Below are positions 21,300 through 32,200 of a DNA stretch of 64,000 bases, one piece after another. The translations under genes and the position numbers were made by a program. Numbering within the stretch: the stretch's first letter is position 1; every line of letters starts with the position of its first letter. The notes under the pieces are model-generated. The model did no database searches and was not told where the DNA came from. It saw only the letters and a list, made by a program, of their open reading frames with translations. Source of the DNA: Lithospermum erythrorhizon (Eukaryota > Streptophyta > Magnoliopsida > Boraginales > Boraginaceae); contig JADFUC010002353.1 of NCBI GenBank assembly GCA_019722365.1, positions 1 through 64,000 on the forward strand, written 5' to 3'.

Positions 21300-22700
21300 G
21301 TGATTAAGGTTTTGAAATTGAAGAAAATGGCGGAAATTCCCCCAAAAGATCCGGTGAATGGCTCGAAATACAAAATGGATGATCCGTTGTGTCTATAGCG
21401 ACTCGGATCGTTCGAGAAACAGTTCTGTAAGCGATATGCTAGCGGGCATATGTACTTGGGTAGGCAATGATTATTCATGTAGGCTAGAGACAAGGTGCAT
21501 TTATCAATGGAGAATTCTGCGAGAACTGCGAAAGAGAGAGAATACTTTTTTAAGCGATAGATTAGGAGTGAAATGCAACCTTGATTCTTTAAATCCTCAA
21601 TTCCATGTCTGGGAGACTGGCAAGAGGGTTTGCGTATACGTGATCTTATATACTTTGGAGGAGATCGAGGAGTGTAGTATGGTGATTATGTTGGTCTAGG
21701 TATATGAGATAAAAAGAGCCATCATTGACTAAGCAAGGCGAGGATTACATTGTAGGGTTAATAAGATAAAAGTCTTTGGAAGAACTAATTTGTTTGAAAG
21801 CAAGTTTGAGGTATGGAGATTATAAGGAAGAGAAGATGATGCTTTTTCTAATGAGAATTTTGAATGATGAATTTGAATCGTGAAGTTGAATCTTCTTGTA
21901 ATAGTCTATCCTAATTTGTAGCTAAAACATGGGATGATTTCTAATATTAATGGAAAGGTTGAATGTTCTTGACCCTTTGATGTATACTGCCAATGCAAGC
22001 CCATTTTGCCGGAGTTCAATTAGAGGAGTAGCTACTCAAGAATGGGTTCAAAATGTAAAGTTGAATAATGGAGTATCAACCTGCATTTAAGCTTGAGTCG
22101 AGGTTCATAAAGGAGGATAAAGTGGTTATAAATGTGATTACTATCGAAGAAATGTCATTTGAAGAAATTTGCTTCAACTTGAAAATTTATCCCAGATTGG
22201 TGGCGAGGTGAGAGAACAAAAGCAAAAGGAGAAGGCGTGTGGTTGACAATGAATACTCCTATGGAATGTAGGATTGATGATCGAGACTAAGTATCGAGAA
22301 TATGCAAGTATGATCAACAGCTGATCTGACAAAGTTGGCGAGAGTACTTGAAAGGGAGAGAAAATGCATCTTCAAATCACTTTTTCAAAAGCAGGCCAAC
22401 ACTTGCTAACTTTGATCGACACAGAACTATCATTTCAAAGAGGATAAAAATGGTTTGATTCATGGTACAATTCTTTGGTTTACTAGATAGTGGGGCCCTT
22501 TATCCATATGTATAATGATTTATAACGAAATTTTAGACCTACAGCAAGTTAGATATGATATTATCACATTAGTTACCTAATAATTCATTAGAATGGTATG
22601 TTAGCATGATTAAGATTCATGATCACTTTAGTTACAGTTATTTGTTTGTTTCCTCATTCCGGTTTAGCTTTGTTATCGGTGTCAGTAGTAAGATAAATAG
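21300..22700 (+). pseudogene. gag relic of copia element 3
   Basis: Position after the primer site and the early segment DDPLCL near 21,375, followed by SVSDMLAG, suit the start of a copia gag. After 21,700 the sequence is too broken to identify. No zinc knuckle was seen. Confidence 0.4.
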
Positions 22701-23099
22701 TCTAATTTTCAAATTCTTTGCTGAATATTGTATTGCGTTAATTTGAGGCGTCGATATTTGACATCCTTGAAAAGGAGGATAGGGGATTGTTCTTATTGAA
22801 GCCGAAGGTCCTTTTAGCGGGAATTAATAGAGCATTTTGTTGTTAATCTTGGTTTTAATAATTTAGTTTGTACTATAAAGGATAATGTTGCAGATGTTAA
22901 ATTGTATTAAATTTTAAAGGACTAGGGAGATGTGCCCAAATAATGTTGAGTAAAGTTGTAAATATTCCAAATTTGAATAAAGAACTTTTGTTTGTGTGCC
23001 CGCAAATTTAGCGGCAAAAACTAAATCGATGCTTGATGTGTATCACGTTTTCAATAAATGACTAGGCAAAAGACTGGGGTTTCTTGACTCTGATGATGA

Positions 23100-25160
23100 C
23101 ATTAGATGTACTTGGACCATATTAATGAAACGAAGCCTGATGTTATCCTTGTTTACGTTGATGATTGGCCAGACAGTTTAACAAGAAAATTAAGAGAATA
23201 ATGACCGATAATGGAGCAGAATTTCTTCACATAGACTTCCAGAATTTGATTTCTAGTCAAGAGATATTGAATAGTAAGTCCTGTGTGTATACTCCACAGC
23301 AGAATGGAGTAGTTGAGATGAAGTATCAACCTCTTTATAGGTAGCTAGATGGGTGATCTTGGTTCGTCTTCACGTGTAATGCAGGGGAGATCTGATTTTC
23401 AACACTACATACTTGATAAATAGAATACTTATAATACAGGGTGAAAAAATACCTTATATGGGCGATTTATGAAGAAACTAGATATTGAACATTTAAAAAT
23501 ATTTGGTTGCCTGTGTTATGCTACTAATAATGCTCCACATAAGATGAAGTTTGATCATAGATCTTTTACTTGCATTTTCATTGGATATCCTGTTGACCTT
23601 AAAGGTTACAAGTTACTCAATTTGAAAACAAATGAAGTAATTGTCTCTAGAGATGTTAAGTTCTTAGAAACTGTATGTCCATTTGATCCTTTATTTCCAA
23701 AGCAACATTTGATACCTATCTCAGATTATAGAGATTCTATTGTGCCTAATAATGATAGCATTGGCAGGCAAAAATTTAGTGAAGTAATAGATAAAGATGT
23801 AGAGATCATAGGTACAAGGAAGAGGAGATTGCCTGTTTGGCTCAAAGAGCCACATACTTATAGGTAGGCTAAGCAACATACAAAGTGGATACTTGCTATG
23901 GAAAGGGAGATTCAGGCCTTGAAACTTAACAACACTTGGGAAATAGTGGATTTACCACCAGGGCATAAGCCTATAGGTTGTAAATGGGTGTTTAAGATTA
24001 AGAGGAAGCCTGATGAAAGCATATATAAGTATAAAGCAAGGCTGGTAGCAAAGGGTTATAACCAGACTGAGGGGTTGGATTACTTTGACAGTTTTCACCA
24101 GTTGCAAAGTCTGTCATAGTGAGTATAGTGTTGGCAATGGCGTGACATTTAGAAATCAAATTACTAAGTATGGCTTCCAACTGATATGGTCATTTATTTA
24201 TTATGAGACAAGCGATGTGTTCATGATTTTGATTATATATTTGATATTCTTATTCTTAGACAGGAAGAAATGTTGTGATCAAAGTTTTTACATGACCAAT
24301 TCACTATTAAAAATTTAGGAGTTGTAAAGTTCTTTTTGGGAATTGAGATTGCAAGATCACATTCCGGTATGTTCTTGACACAATAGAAATACATAAGAGA
24401 CATTATAACAGATTCGGAGATGGAAAATACTGGTGTAGTGGCAACTCCTTTTCCACATGATTGGCAGGCCAATAATCAGGATTCACCTTTAGTTGATGAT
24501 CCACCTGCATATAGGAGATTAATAGGGAGACTACTTTACCTCAATTTGACAAGGCATGATTTGAATTATAGTGTACATTTCTTGAGTCAGTTTATGCAAA
24601 GTCGACCTGAACTATTGGAGAAATTTCGACATGTGGTCAAGTATCTAGTAGGGACTAAAGAGCATGGTATGTTTTATGCTGCACAGAATGATATGGTATT
24701 TATTATCAGCCTATTATGATTGTGATTGGGCAAAATGTCCCATTACAAGTACATTACGAGGATGGGTATAAATATTAGGCTCGACTTTGGTATCATGGAA
24801 ATCACAAAATGGCTTACGTAATAGCGAGGTCTTAGCCCATGCAGAAATGAGAATATAGGAGTCGCTTCTGGCCTTAACTTGTGAAATAAAGTGGATTAGT
24901 TACATATTGAAGGATATGGAATAGTTGTATCGGCTCACAGTCCGCTTAAATGTAATGATCAATGAAATAATTAAGATGATACAAAATCCTATATTTCATG
25001 AAAGGACCAAACATATCGAATTAGATTGTCATTTTGTGAAAGACCCTTTATAAAAGAAAGGTCTTTATGCTGGGTGTTTCTTTTAGAAGAAGTGGGTGAT
25101 TTGTTAAGCAAAACTGCCCCCTGCGCGGGTATTAAACATTCTTGTTGAGATGGACTTTTG
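23100..25160 (+). pseudogene. pol relic of copia element 3
   Basis: The integrase end is at 23,190-23,320 (IMTDNGAEF, then [10 protein letters not shown]). The post-integrase region at 23,470-23,865 is open for 132 residues (LKIFGCLCYATN, KGYKLLNLKTNEVIVSRDV). The reverse transcriptase start at 23,898-24,100 reads LNNTWEIVDLPPGHKPIG and YKARLVAKGYNQTEG; a deletion then shifts the frame just after YFDSF. Further pieces include NLGVVKFFLGIEI near 24,310, YRRLIGRLLYL near 24,510 and RNase H remnants LGSTLVSWKSQNG near 24,775 and RTKHIELDCHFVKD near 25,010. The order is copia. The internal stop at 23,865 and several shifts make it non-functional. Confidence 0.85.
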
Positions 25161-25166
25161 GCGGCT

Positions 25167-25178
25167 CCATGGGAGGCT
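25167..25178 (+). other. Polypurine tract of copia element 3
   Basis: CCATGGGAGGCT, a mostly purine run, stands directly before the 3' LTR start (TGAAAG). It supports the LTR border. Confidence 0.55.
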
Positions 25179-25228
25179 TGAAAGTATATTGTTAATATGT
25201 TAATGGTGATGCTTATAGGATTAAAGTG
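25179..25228 (+). repeat. Left piece of the 3' LTR of copia element 3
   Basis: This piece matches the start of the 5' LTR (TGAAAG..TATTGTTAATATGTTAAT..GATGCTTATAGGATT). It ends with ATTAAAGTG, the first copy of the MULE target duplication. Confidence 0.85.
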
Positions 25229-25350
25229 GGAAATTTTGTAGAATACCTGAAGTCGACCTTAAATTTGCCTGGCGCTAAAATCTTTTTATTAACAAAATAC
25301 CACAAAATGGATATGGAATGACTAATTTACCCCTCATTAAAATCAATCAA
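25229..25350 (+). repeat. Left terminal inverted repeat of the MULE
   Basis: It begins GGAAATTTTGTAG. The best-conserved block, TTAAATTTGCC..AAAATC(T)TTTTATTAACAAAATACCACAAAAT and ..GAATGACT.ATTTAC.CCCTCATTAAA (about 25,259-25,340), is mirrored near 31,165-31,265. Confidence 0.85.
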
Positions 25351-25734
25351 TACACCAAGTCAAATATTCCTTTCATTGAAGCTGTCATTGAAACTACTCC
25401 CGCCTATTTCATTGAAGATATTTCCCCAAACGCCCCATTCTCAGAGCCTAACATTTTTCTCACAAAAATTTTCAGATTATTAACTCCAAAAAGCATAGAG
25501 GCTTGAATATGTAAGTTATTCAAATCTCTAGCTAATTTGATTATTATTTAGATTAATTACTTCAAATAATTTTTGGTATTGTTGCTTGTGTGTTATTCGG
25601 GTTTTTGATGTTGTTGTATGTGTTTTATTTCACTAGTTTGAATCTTTTTAGTTTTTAGAGTGGTTTTGATGTTGTTATTTGTTTTGTTGTTTAGCTTTGA
25701 ATCTTTTTAGATTTTCTTGCGGGGTTAATCTTTG

Positions 25735-25905
25735 TATAATGCGGTATGTAACTTAGTATAACGCATTATAATATCGACTTTGCTCGTTATAACATGTTAT
25801 GCATATATATTATAACCTGACCTGTAGCGTTATAATATGTTATAACTTAGTATAACATTTTCATATGCTATAACACGGTATAACAATATAATTAAGGTAT
25901 AACTA
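25735..25905. repeat. TATAAC/GTTATA-rich array, left copy
   Basis: Words such as GTATAAC, TTATAACATGTTAT and GTTATAAT recur here, partly palindromic. The same vocabulary recurs at 26.5, 28.2, 29.8 and 30.7 kb within the MULE. Confidence 0.7.
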
Positions 25906-25984
25906 ATTTAAGTAATGTCGGTTCATAATTTTAAGAAAATATTATTTTAAGAATAGTTGATATCACAGAGTTTCGATTAGATTT

Positions 25985-26354
25985 GTGAAAGCGTTAACAA
26001 TTGTTGATTGGGAGAGAGTATGTACTTTGAGTGAAAATGTTATTAATGCGGTGTGTTTGTTGGAATTATCGATTATGACATATTTGAGCCCGAAAGCGAG
26101 GCAAATGGGGATGAGGTTGATAAATCAAATAATGGCATTCTTTGATCGAATATCTCTTGGAAGCCTTGAGGGCAGGGCGGACTCGTCTGTTGACGTTAGA
26201 GAAGACAAGAACAAATGTTGAGGTCGACATTGGTGTTGAAGTTCCACTACCAAATCCATACTTGCCATCTACTGATTATGCATATAACACAAGTAAAGAT
26301 GAGGTTTTGTCTACTTGGTTGGAGAAGAACAAGAAGAAAAAGGGTAAAAAGTAG
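25985..26354 (+). pseudogene. Unidentified open segment upstream of the Ulp1-like region
   Basis: Two overlapping open frames (up to 78 codons) include NPYLPSTDYAYNTSKDEVLS and a lysine-rich end KNKKKKGKK. I recognise no family. Place and strand make it a candidate N-terminal part of the Ulp1-like gene carried by the MULE, separated from it by the tandem repeat at 26.5-26.8 kb, possibly an intron. This is inference from position only. Confidence 0.35.
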
Positions 26355-26514
26355 GTGTATCCATTGTTAAGCAAATGGGAGTAATACTGCTTGAATCTTA
26401 TTAACTTGAGGACTTACGGATGGCTTTTAATGAGGTATTAGTATTTGTAATCTTTTAGAGTATAATGTCTTTACGGATGACTTCTATTATAGTGTGAAAT
26501 TGTATTTGACTTTG

Positions 26515-26830
26515 ACAATGATACTAATTTATAATGAGTTATACTAAATTATAATGTGTTATACTCAGTTATAGGGTGTTATACTCAGTTATATGATGTT
26601 ATACTCAGTTATTGTAATGTGTTATACTAAATTATAATGTATACTAAATTATAATGTGTTCCAATCAATTATAATGTGTTATACTCAGTTATATGATGTT
26701 ATACTCAGTTATTATAATGTGTTATACTAAATTATAATGTGTTATACTAAATTATAATGTGTTACACTCAATTATAATGTGTTATACTCAGTTATATGGT
26801 GTTATACTCAGTTATATGATGTTATACTCG
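26515..26830 (+). repeat. Tandem array of about 20-bp GTTATACT units
   Basis: About 15 variants of the words TATAATGTGTTATACTAAAT and TTATACTCAGTTATATGATG stand head to tail. It is the largest of five related TATAAC-type clusters in the element. Confidence 0.9.
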
Positions 26831-26859
26831 GATTTATTCGTGTTGCTTTTAGACCTTGC

Positions 26860-27450
26860 GTCTTTATCTACAAGCATTGACATGCAAAGTGAGAATATCT
26901 GCCCATTGTCACCAACAAATTGGACTTTATTTGGGATCCTTGTATAGCGGTATGGGGTTAATGCGGAAAGTAAGTTTGTCAGTGTCATGTGATTGGAAAG
27001 CAGCTGCGGACTTGAAATTCCATGGGCATATGGATCAACTATAACAATCTGATGTTAGGAATAAACAATTAGTACATGAGGCTTGGGAAGGCTTTGTGAT
27101 TATGTTGGGATTGAAAATGTTGCGAATTCACATTTGGTTGCTATTCTTATGATCTGAAGAATAAGGTTATTGATGTATAAAGCTCCGTGAAGAGGATTTT
27201 CACGGACAGGTGCTTTCGAAGCATAGTGATCGCCCCGGTTTGTCTGATATCGACTGCGATCCAGGGGCAGTCCCGGATCATCCACTTTCCAAATTAAGAT
27301 GGTGGGTATTACATAATGAATAATGGATTGTTCGATTGTGGAGTGTATGCTTAGCAAGTTAAATTCGATGTTTGACAATGCGAGAGGATGTCTGTGAGAA
27401 CTTAAATGTGAGAGAGGTTTGGGGATTATAGAAGAAGGCTTCTTGTGGAC
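26860..27450 (+). pseudogene. Ulp1-like cysteine protease (peptidase C48) relic carried by the MULE
   Basis: Ulp1 proteases remove SUMO-like modifiers. The catalytic cysteine segment NNGLFDCGVYA is at about 27,318-27,350 and fits the C48 D-C-G motif. About 150 bp before it, YDLKNKVIDVY (27,150-27,180) matches the strand after the catalytic histidine in this family. The histidine itself is probably the H of NSHLV at about 27,128, now in another frame. A frameshift there, a stop near 27,178 and a shift before the cysteine make it a pseudogene. The order HxV, LKNKxIxVYD, then DCG supports the call. The transposase lies head-to-head with its 3' end from the other strand. Confidence 0.6.
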
Positions 27451-27544
27451 CTCATTCAGTGGTACGAACTCGGTAAGCAAGCCCTTTGAGGGCGTTTCTT
27501 GCGATCTCGACAGAGTTGAAAACATCATTGATTAGCCACTTTCA

Positions 27545-27705
27545 AAAGGCGATATCTTGATTTCTTGAACTATGTTACATTATGTAGGTTCTTTTTTGAA
27601 CTATGTTACATTCTGGTGGTTACTTTTTGAACTATGCTTGACTTCTTGAACTATGTTACATTCTGTAGGTTCTTTTTTGAACTAAATATTCTTTTGAACT
27701 ATGTG
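27545..27705 (+). repeat. Tandem repeat with TTGAACTATGTTACATT units
   Basis: CTTGAACTATGTTACATT(CT)TGTAGGT-type units of about 36-45 bp recur three to four times between the 3' ends of the two convergent MULE genes. Confidence 0.8.
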
Positions 27706-27879
27706 AATGAATGTAAATTCTTATTAAGTTTATGGCATTACGGTGGTTATAATGTAGCGACACGTTCTTGTGAAACAATTGTAGAAACATCATCTGAAAA
27801 TTATCAAATAAACATTACAATGACTTATTATTCACAGGCGGAGACACTTATAAAATGTGAAATTGTGTAGTATTACAAT

Positions 27880-29620
27880 GACTTATTATTCCTTCAGGCA
27901 CGTACTCGGTTCCACGTACGCTGATTTTTATTATGACGAATTGCTTGCATCTCCCATATTTGAAGCGGGGTTCCTCTCTGTGACATCTAGTTTATTCCTC
28001 GGCCTCCCAGCTGTTAACGGGTGGCTTAATAATAATCTCGATAACATCTTCGGGGGATGATGGTCGAATTCATTTAAGATGTGGGTAGGCGTCTTTGGAA
28101 TAAGGAGATAGCGGCCACGTAAGCCTTGATTGTGTAGTACCTATAATGTAAAAACAGAATAAGACATTATTAAATTTAACTTAAATAACAGGTATAATAT
28201 AATATAACCTGATAACTTAAAATAACAAATTATAATACAATATAACGATTATAATCTAATATAAAACATTAACTTAAAATAGCACATTTAACTTAAAATA
28301 ACACAATATAATTTGGTACCTGGAACAAACAGTGTAAATAGAAACATTGCGCTCCTGCAAACCTAATGGCGTGGACCTGAGCTTGACTGGAAGAGATTGT
28401 CTTTTTCTCAAAGTGGGTCGTAAAGTAAGCATCACGATGACCATCAATCATATAAAATCTGGAATGATCAATTGGGTACACTTTGAGCTTCGGCGAGACT
28501 TGTCATCACGACACTTAATTGCTTTTCTTTGCTTGGAGTCATAGGTTTGTCCGTTGTGATGCATCCGTATAACGTCGTGAAACCGTTTAAGCCCAGGAGC
28601 GTCCGTATGGCCTCGAGCGTGCCAACTATAGAGGGTCACGGGCTTCTTCAATCTGACATTCATTGACTTCGGCAATATTTGTGGTGGTATTATATCGTCT
28701 AGATGGAAAAAACACCGTGCCCGTTTTGGATCGGCGTCCGTAAGATAATCATACCGCATTTTTCTTAGTGGATCTTGAAAGCATCGTCGATTCCTCGAAA
28801 TCAAATTCGATGTATGCGCTTTTTGCCGCGGTATATAAGAACTCCTCACGAGAACTTCCACTTTATAGCAGTACTGCGACATTCAAACCCCGGATGGAAC
28901 ATGCATATTCCGTACGACCTGGGAAGCGCTCCCCGAGCAATGACACCGATAAATGGATGCGTCGGATATAAACCTGAAGATCTTCCCGGTGCCCAACCAC
29001 TATTCGCAATTGTTGGAAAAACCAGGACCACGTCTCATCACTCTCCGTAGCCGCAACACCAAAAGCAATGGGGTATATTTGACGATTTCCGTCCATGCTT
29101 GATAGTAATTAACAATTTGCAGTACCGACCCACTTGAAATAATAATAAGTATGCGGGGACGTATGCTCGATTGAAAACCCGATGACAGCAACGACCCCAA
29201 GCCAAAAAACATTGTTTAAACAACTATTCTCCTTGCCCAATTGATAAATCAGTGTTTCACAGTTTGACTTTTCTAACTGACAAAAGTATCTTTGCCCGAT
29301 CTTGTATGGATTGACTCCTTGTAGCAGACAGGCCCCGATCTTTTTTTCGAAGCTTTCCGGTAACTAATGTTCGCGTGTACTGGTTGTATAGAACTCCTTA
29401 ATTTTATTGAGCCCCATGCAAATCCTCTTTTCACCCGTACTTGAGCAATGTCAGCAAGCGTTAAATACCTCTCGTCATCACGAAGTCCATAGAACATGTA
29501 TCTTCCTTGCGTAGAGGCGCGGCAAACATACGATGCTTGTGGACTGCAGCACTGGTAATCCCTAAATGAGCATCCCTTTGTCCCACGCATGAAACTCCCA
29601 GCTTTCCCCAGTCCGATGCA
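27880..29620 (-). pseudogene. MULE transposase relic
   Basis: The transposase would cut and paste the element. Minus-strand pieces run in family order. The N-terminal MuDR-like region with cysteines is at 29,480-29,590. The DDE core at 28,960-29,096 reads MDGNRQIYPIAFGVAATESD then ETWSWFFQQLR. Next come RHLSVS, the NIAE stretch near 28,670 and PIDHSRFYMIDG near 28,440-28,480. The C-terminus near 27,930-28,130 has YYTIKAYVAA and, in another frame, GRPRNK plus a damaged zinc knuckle (YGRCKQF, first Cys changed to Tyr). A gap at 28,150-28,350 containing a TATAAC array may be an intron. Many stops and shifts mean it is inactive. Confidence 0.75.
28180..28320. repeat. TATAAC/TTAAAATAAC-rich array, middle copy
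   Basis: Repeats of ACTTAAAATAACA and TATAATATAATATAAC lie between the two C-terminal blocks of the transposase. Confidence 0.7.
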
Positions 29621-29814
29621 GTGTGTTATTAGCGAAACTCACGATTTGCTTTCATAAACCAATATCGTAACCGGAGAAGTCGATGATTAACACTGTTGGG
29701 TAAAATTTCTCCAGGCAAGTCCCGTGTTCGTGTACATTACTAAACGATCATGACGCTTGATTTTTGTATGTAACGTTACATTTCCCGATTGGGGTGGATA
29801 GGTACCTCTGATGC

Positions 29815-29930
29815 CATGGTATAACAAATTAGAATATAGTATAACATATTATATCATATTATAACAAATTATAGCATATTATAACGCCTTTACAAGATAT
29901 TATAACATTTATAGTATATTAACTCCTATA
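29815..29930. repeat. TATAACAAATTAT-rich array
   Basis: GTATAACAAATTA, TATAACATATTAT and TATAACAAATTATAG words are repeated in sequence, upstream of the transposase on its own strand. Confidence 0.7.
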
Positions 29931-30704
29931 TTATCTGATAGCTGTATCTTTCAGGTATTGGTAAGAGAATCTTGGGTGGGGGGGAGAATTGTTAGTGGAT
30001 GTTCTCGCTCGGCTTGGATTTGGAGAAGCATTTGTTGCGAATCGACAAAAGCGTTAAAATGGCTCATTGTGCTCCGTGAATGCATCGCGATCGCTTGGGG
30101 CAATCGTCATCGTCGGAAAATGCATTAAATGCGTAGTCAAATTCATCATTTCTTATTTCTCACCGTCATGAACAGTATCGGTATTGAGATTATCATCCAA
30201 TATCTTTATCCAGGATGACCGGTCGATATCATAAAGCAATGGGAGATAGAAGAACAACATCTTCATGTTCATTTATTGATGTTGATTTACTGCTTTCACT
30301 TCTGAAATGGGCAGGGAAGCGCACCCACTTTGGCCTCATGGAGGCATCGAATTTTTGATATGACTACTTAGAATTCCTTTTAAGGTACTAATGCTGCTTG
30401 GCAGGATCGGAGCATGCAAATTCTGTTCAAATCCACAAATGTTGCGCGTCACGATCTATAGTTATATCGCCAAATTTGCTTGATTTAGAGAATGCTCTGA
30501 TTAAAATGCGAATAACTTGACCACGTTTTTCTTGTTGAAGCTAATCTGATATATAAACTTCGAACTCAAATAGGTTGTGGTGAATGAAACTTTTTGATGT
30601 ACTTTATCTTTAGTCTTCATGTCTCGAGATATCTTATACATTCTTCTTAATTCTTAAAATTAAAATTGATGGAACAAGATAATCAAAGCGTTGACGGAAC
30701 CCGT

Positions 30705-30850
30705 GATTATAGCGTATTATAACATGTTATAGCATATTATAACGTGTTATAGCGTGTTATCTTTGAAACCAAATTACATTTATATGGTTACATAACGTAT
30801 TATATAGTAATATAACACGTTATAGCATAGTATATTATATTATATTTGAT
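30705..30850. repeat. TATAACATGTTATA-rich array, right copy
   Basis: ATTATAACATGTTATAG, ATTATAACGTGTTATAG and related palindromic words stand inside the right end of the MULE. Together with the left array they frame the coding part. Confidence 0.7.
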
Positions 30851-31169
30851 TATATTAAGTTACTTTTACATATATGTAAGCACCAACAATGGCTTGACAA
30901 AAATATAGTCGTGAATTCGCTGCTCGAATCAGATTGAAAAAACTAAGAAAAATTAAGCCATTATTGGCCAAAATTTGGTAGCAGGAAGCGAAATGTTTGA
31001 TAAAGTTAGATGTTTGTTGTTTTGAGGAGTCAACGGAAAAAAGAAAAAAAAAAGTTGAATCTGGCGGTGGAAGAAGAAAGGGAAAAAAAGAGAAGGGGGG
31101 AATGAAATCTGGTAGGGAAAAAAAGAGAAGGAGGAATGAAAGGTGGTAGGAAGTATGGTGTGATGATTG

Positions 31170-31290
31170 GTTTAATGAGGGAGTAAATTGAGTCATTCTA
31201 AAATATCCAGATTTTGTGGTATTTTGTTAATAAAAAAGATTTTGTGTGTTGTGGCAAATTTAAGGGTTGTTTGTGGTGATGTGAGAATTT
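31170..31290 (-). repeat. Right terminal inverted repeat of the MULE
   Basis: This is the reverse-complement partner of the left end, including ATTTTGTGGTATTTTGTTAA and GGCAAATTTAAGGG. It ends at 31,290 just before ATTGAAGTG. The outermost 30 bp are more diverged than the inner part. Confidence 0.85.
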
Positions 31291-31299
31291 ATTGAAGTG

Positions 31300-31666
31300 T
31301 TGAAATATGTTTAAGACCGAAGAGTATTATTATTTGACACTAAGGAGTTTTGAGAGGCCAGATTTTAAATATGAATGGGAGGCTTATAGCGAAGTGACAC
31401 GTCACTAGCCGTTGAATGTTATAGTTAGAGAGTTACTTAGCTTTTGGTTTTAGGGTTCTTGTGTTACATTAGATCGATTTGGGGTCTCTAATCTAGTAGA
31501 TAAGGATTCAATTCATTTTACATACATTAACTCACAACTTATATAAACTCTTCGGTATATTCAATTTGTATCATTACTAATTTTAATAAAGACAATTTTA
31601 TTTTTTCATATGTCTTCATATTTTTTTAATTCTTGAATGAAATATTGATTGGTGTGCAATTTTTGA
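31300..31666 (+). repeat. Right piece of the 3' LTR of copia element 3
   Basis: The LTR resumes with TTGAAATATG and runs through AGCGAAGTGACACGTCACTA and CACAACTTATATAAAC to end in TTTTTGA before CAAAT. The two pieces together measure about 417 bp against 426 bp for the 5' LTR. Confidence 0.85.
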
Positions 31667-31708
31667 CAAATGATGAGAACGATAAAAAAAAAACGAACGA
31701 AGTGAGTA
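31667..31708 (+). mobile_element. Right part of the MITE split by copia element 3
   Basis: It starts with the second CAAAT and ends AAAAAACGAACGAAGTGAG-TA, the inverted partner of TA-CTCCCTACGTTTTTT at 20,605. Confidence 0.7.
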
Positions 31709-31943
31709 CAATTTAACAAGATAAAATAGTTTGGATTGGTTTGATCACCGCATGAAAGCATGTTGACGTAGTACAAGTTGACCATAAATAAGTGCAGTGT
31801 ATCGGGAAGAAAAATACATGTGGATGCATTATTCTGCAATGATATGAAAATCATGAAAACAATCAATAGAAAAAACATAAAACTAGTACGTGCTTCGTAC
31901 TATACCATACCTTAAATTTTGCAGTGTTTGTTTTTGTGTAATG

Positions 31944-32200
31944 TTTTTTTTTTTTTAAAGGAGGTTTATTTTTTCTTGGGCCCCTTACTAGCATGTAAAG
32001 CATGGGTGTCAGGTAAGCCGTGAGGCCTAACCTCGTGGTAGGCTCAAAGTCGGTGGAATCTCGGTGGCGTGATGAGTAGTTCTGGGATTGAATCCCAAAA
32101 ATGTACTCAGGGATTCGAACCCATGCGGCTCTGCTCAACACTTACTTTCTAGAGCTTTTCTTAGCTAATAGCTACTGCTTAGGAGTTTGGTGCCGTTTCT
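31944..32200 (-). mobile_element. tRNA-derived SINE
   Basis: On the minus strand a box B (GGTTCGAATCCC, 32,121-32,110) is preceded by a box A-like TTAGCTAAGAAAAGC (near 32,170-32,155). A non-tRNA body of about 150 bp follows, closed by an A-run (31,956-31,944). That is the plan of a pol III SINE with a poly(A) tail. The anticodon region does not fold as a working tRNA. No clear target duplication was seen. Confidence 0.65.

Larger units (their letters stand above)
25229..31290 (-). mobile_element. Mutator-like element with transposase and Ulp1-like gene (KAONASHI type)
   Basis: The 6,062-bp element interrupts the copia 3' LTR. The flanks are ATTAAAGTG (25,220-25,228) and ATTGAAGTG (31,291-31,299), a 9-bp target duplication with one mismatch, as for Mutator elements. 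Inverted repeats of about 100 bp close it: TTAAATTTGCC then TTTATTAACAAAATACCACA on the left appears in reverse complement on the right. Inside are a minus-strand MULE transposase relic, a convergent plus-strand Ulp1-type protease relic and several TATAAC-rich arrays. MULEs carrying Ulp1-like genes are known as KAONASHI or KI-MULEs. Both genes are broken, so the copy could move only with help, if at all. Confidence 0.85.
20820..31666 (+). mobile_element. Copia element 3, with a MULE inserted in its 3' LTR
   Basis: The flanks carry an exact 5-bp duplication, CAAAT at 20,815-20,819 and 31,667-31,671. The 5' LTR (20,820-21,245) is followed at once by the primer site. Decayed gag and pol follow, then a polypurine tract and a 3' LTR starting at 25,179. 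The 3' LTR is interrupted at 25,229-31,290 by a Mutator-like element and then continues to 31,666. The internal part is only 3.9 kb. The pol frames are better kept than in the first element but still carry stops and shifts. Confidence 0.85.

Noticed and set aside
26515..26830. CRISPR-like regular repeats
   Set aside because: Units are contiguous and have no unique spacers. It is a simple tandem array in a plant transposon.
32110..32170. Functional tRNA gene
   Set aside because: Box B is good, but box A is weak and the region between does not make a cloverleaf. The A-tail points to a SINE.
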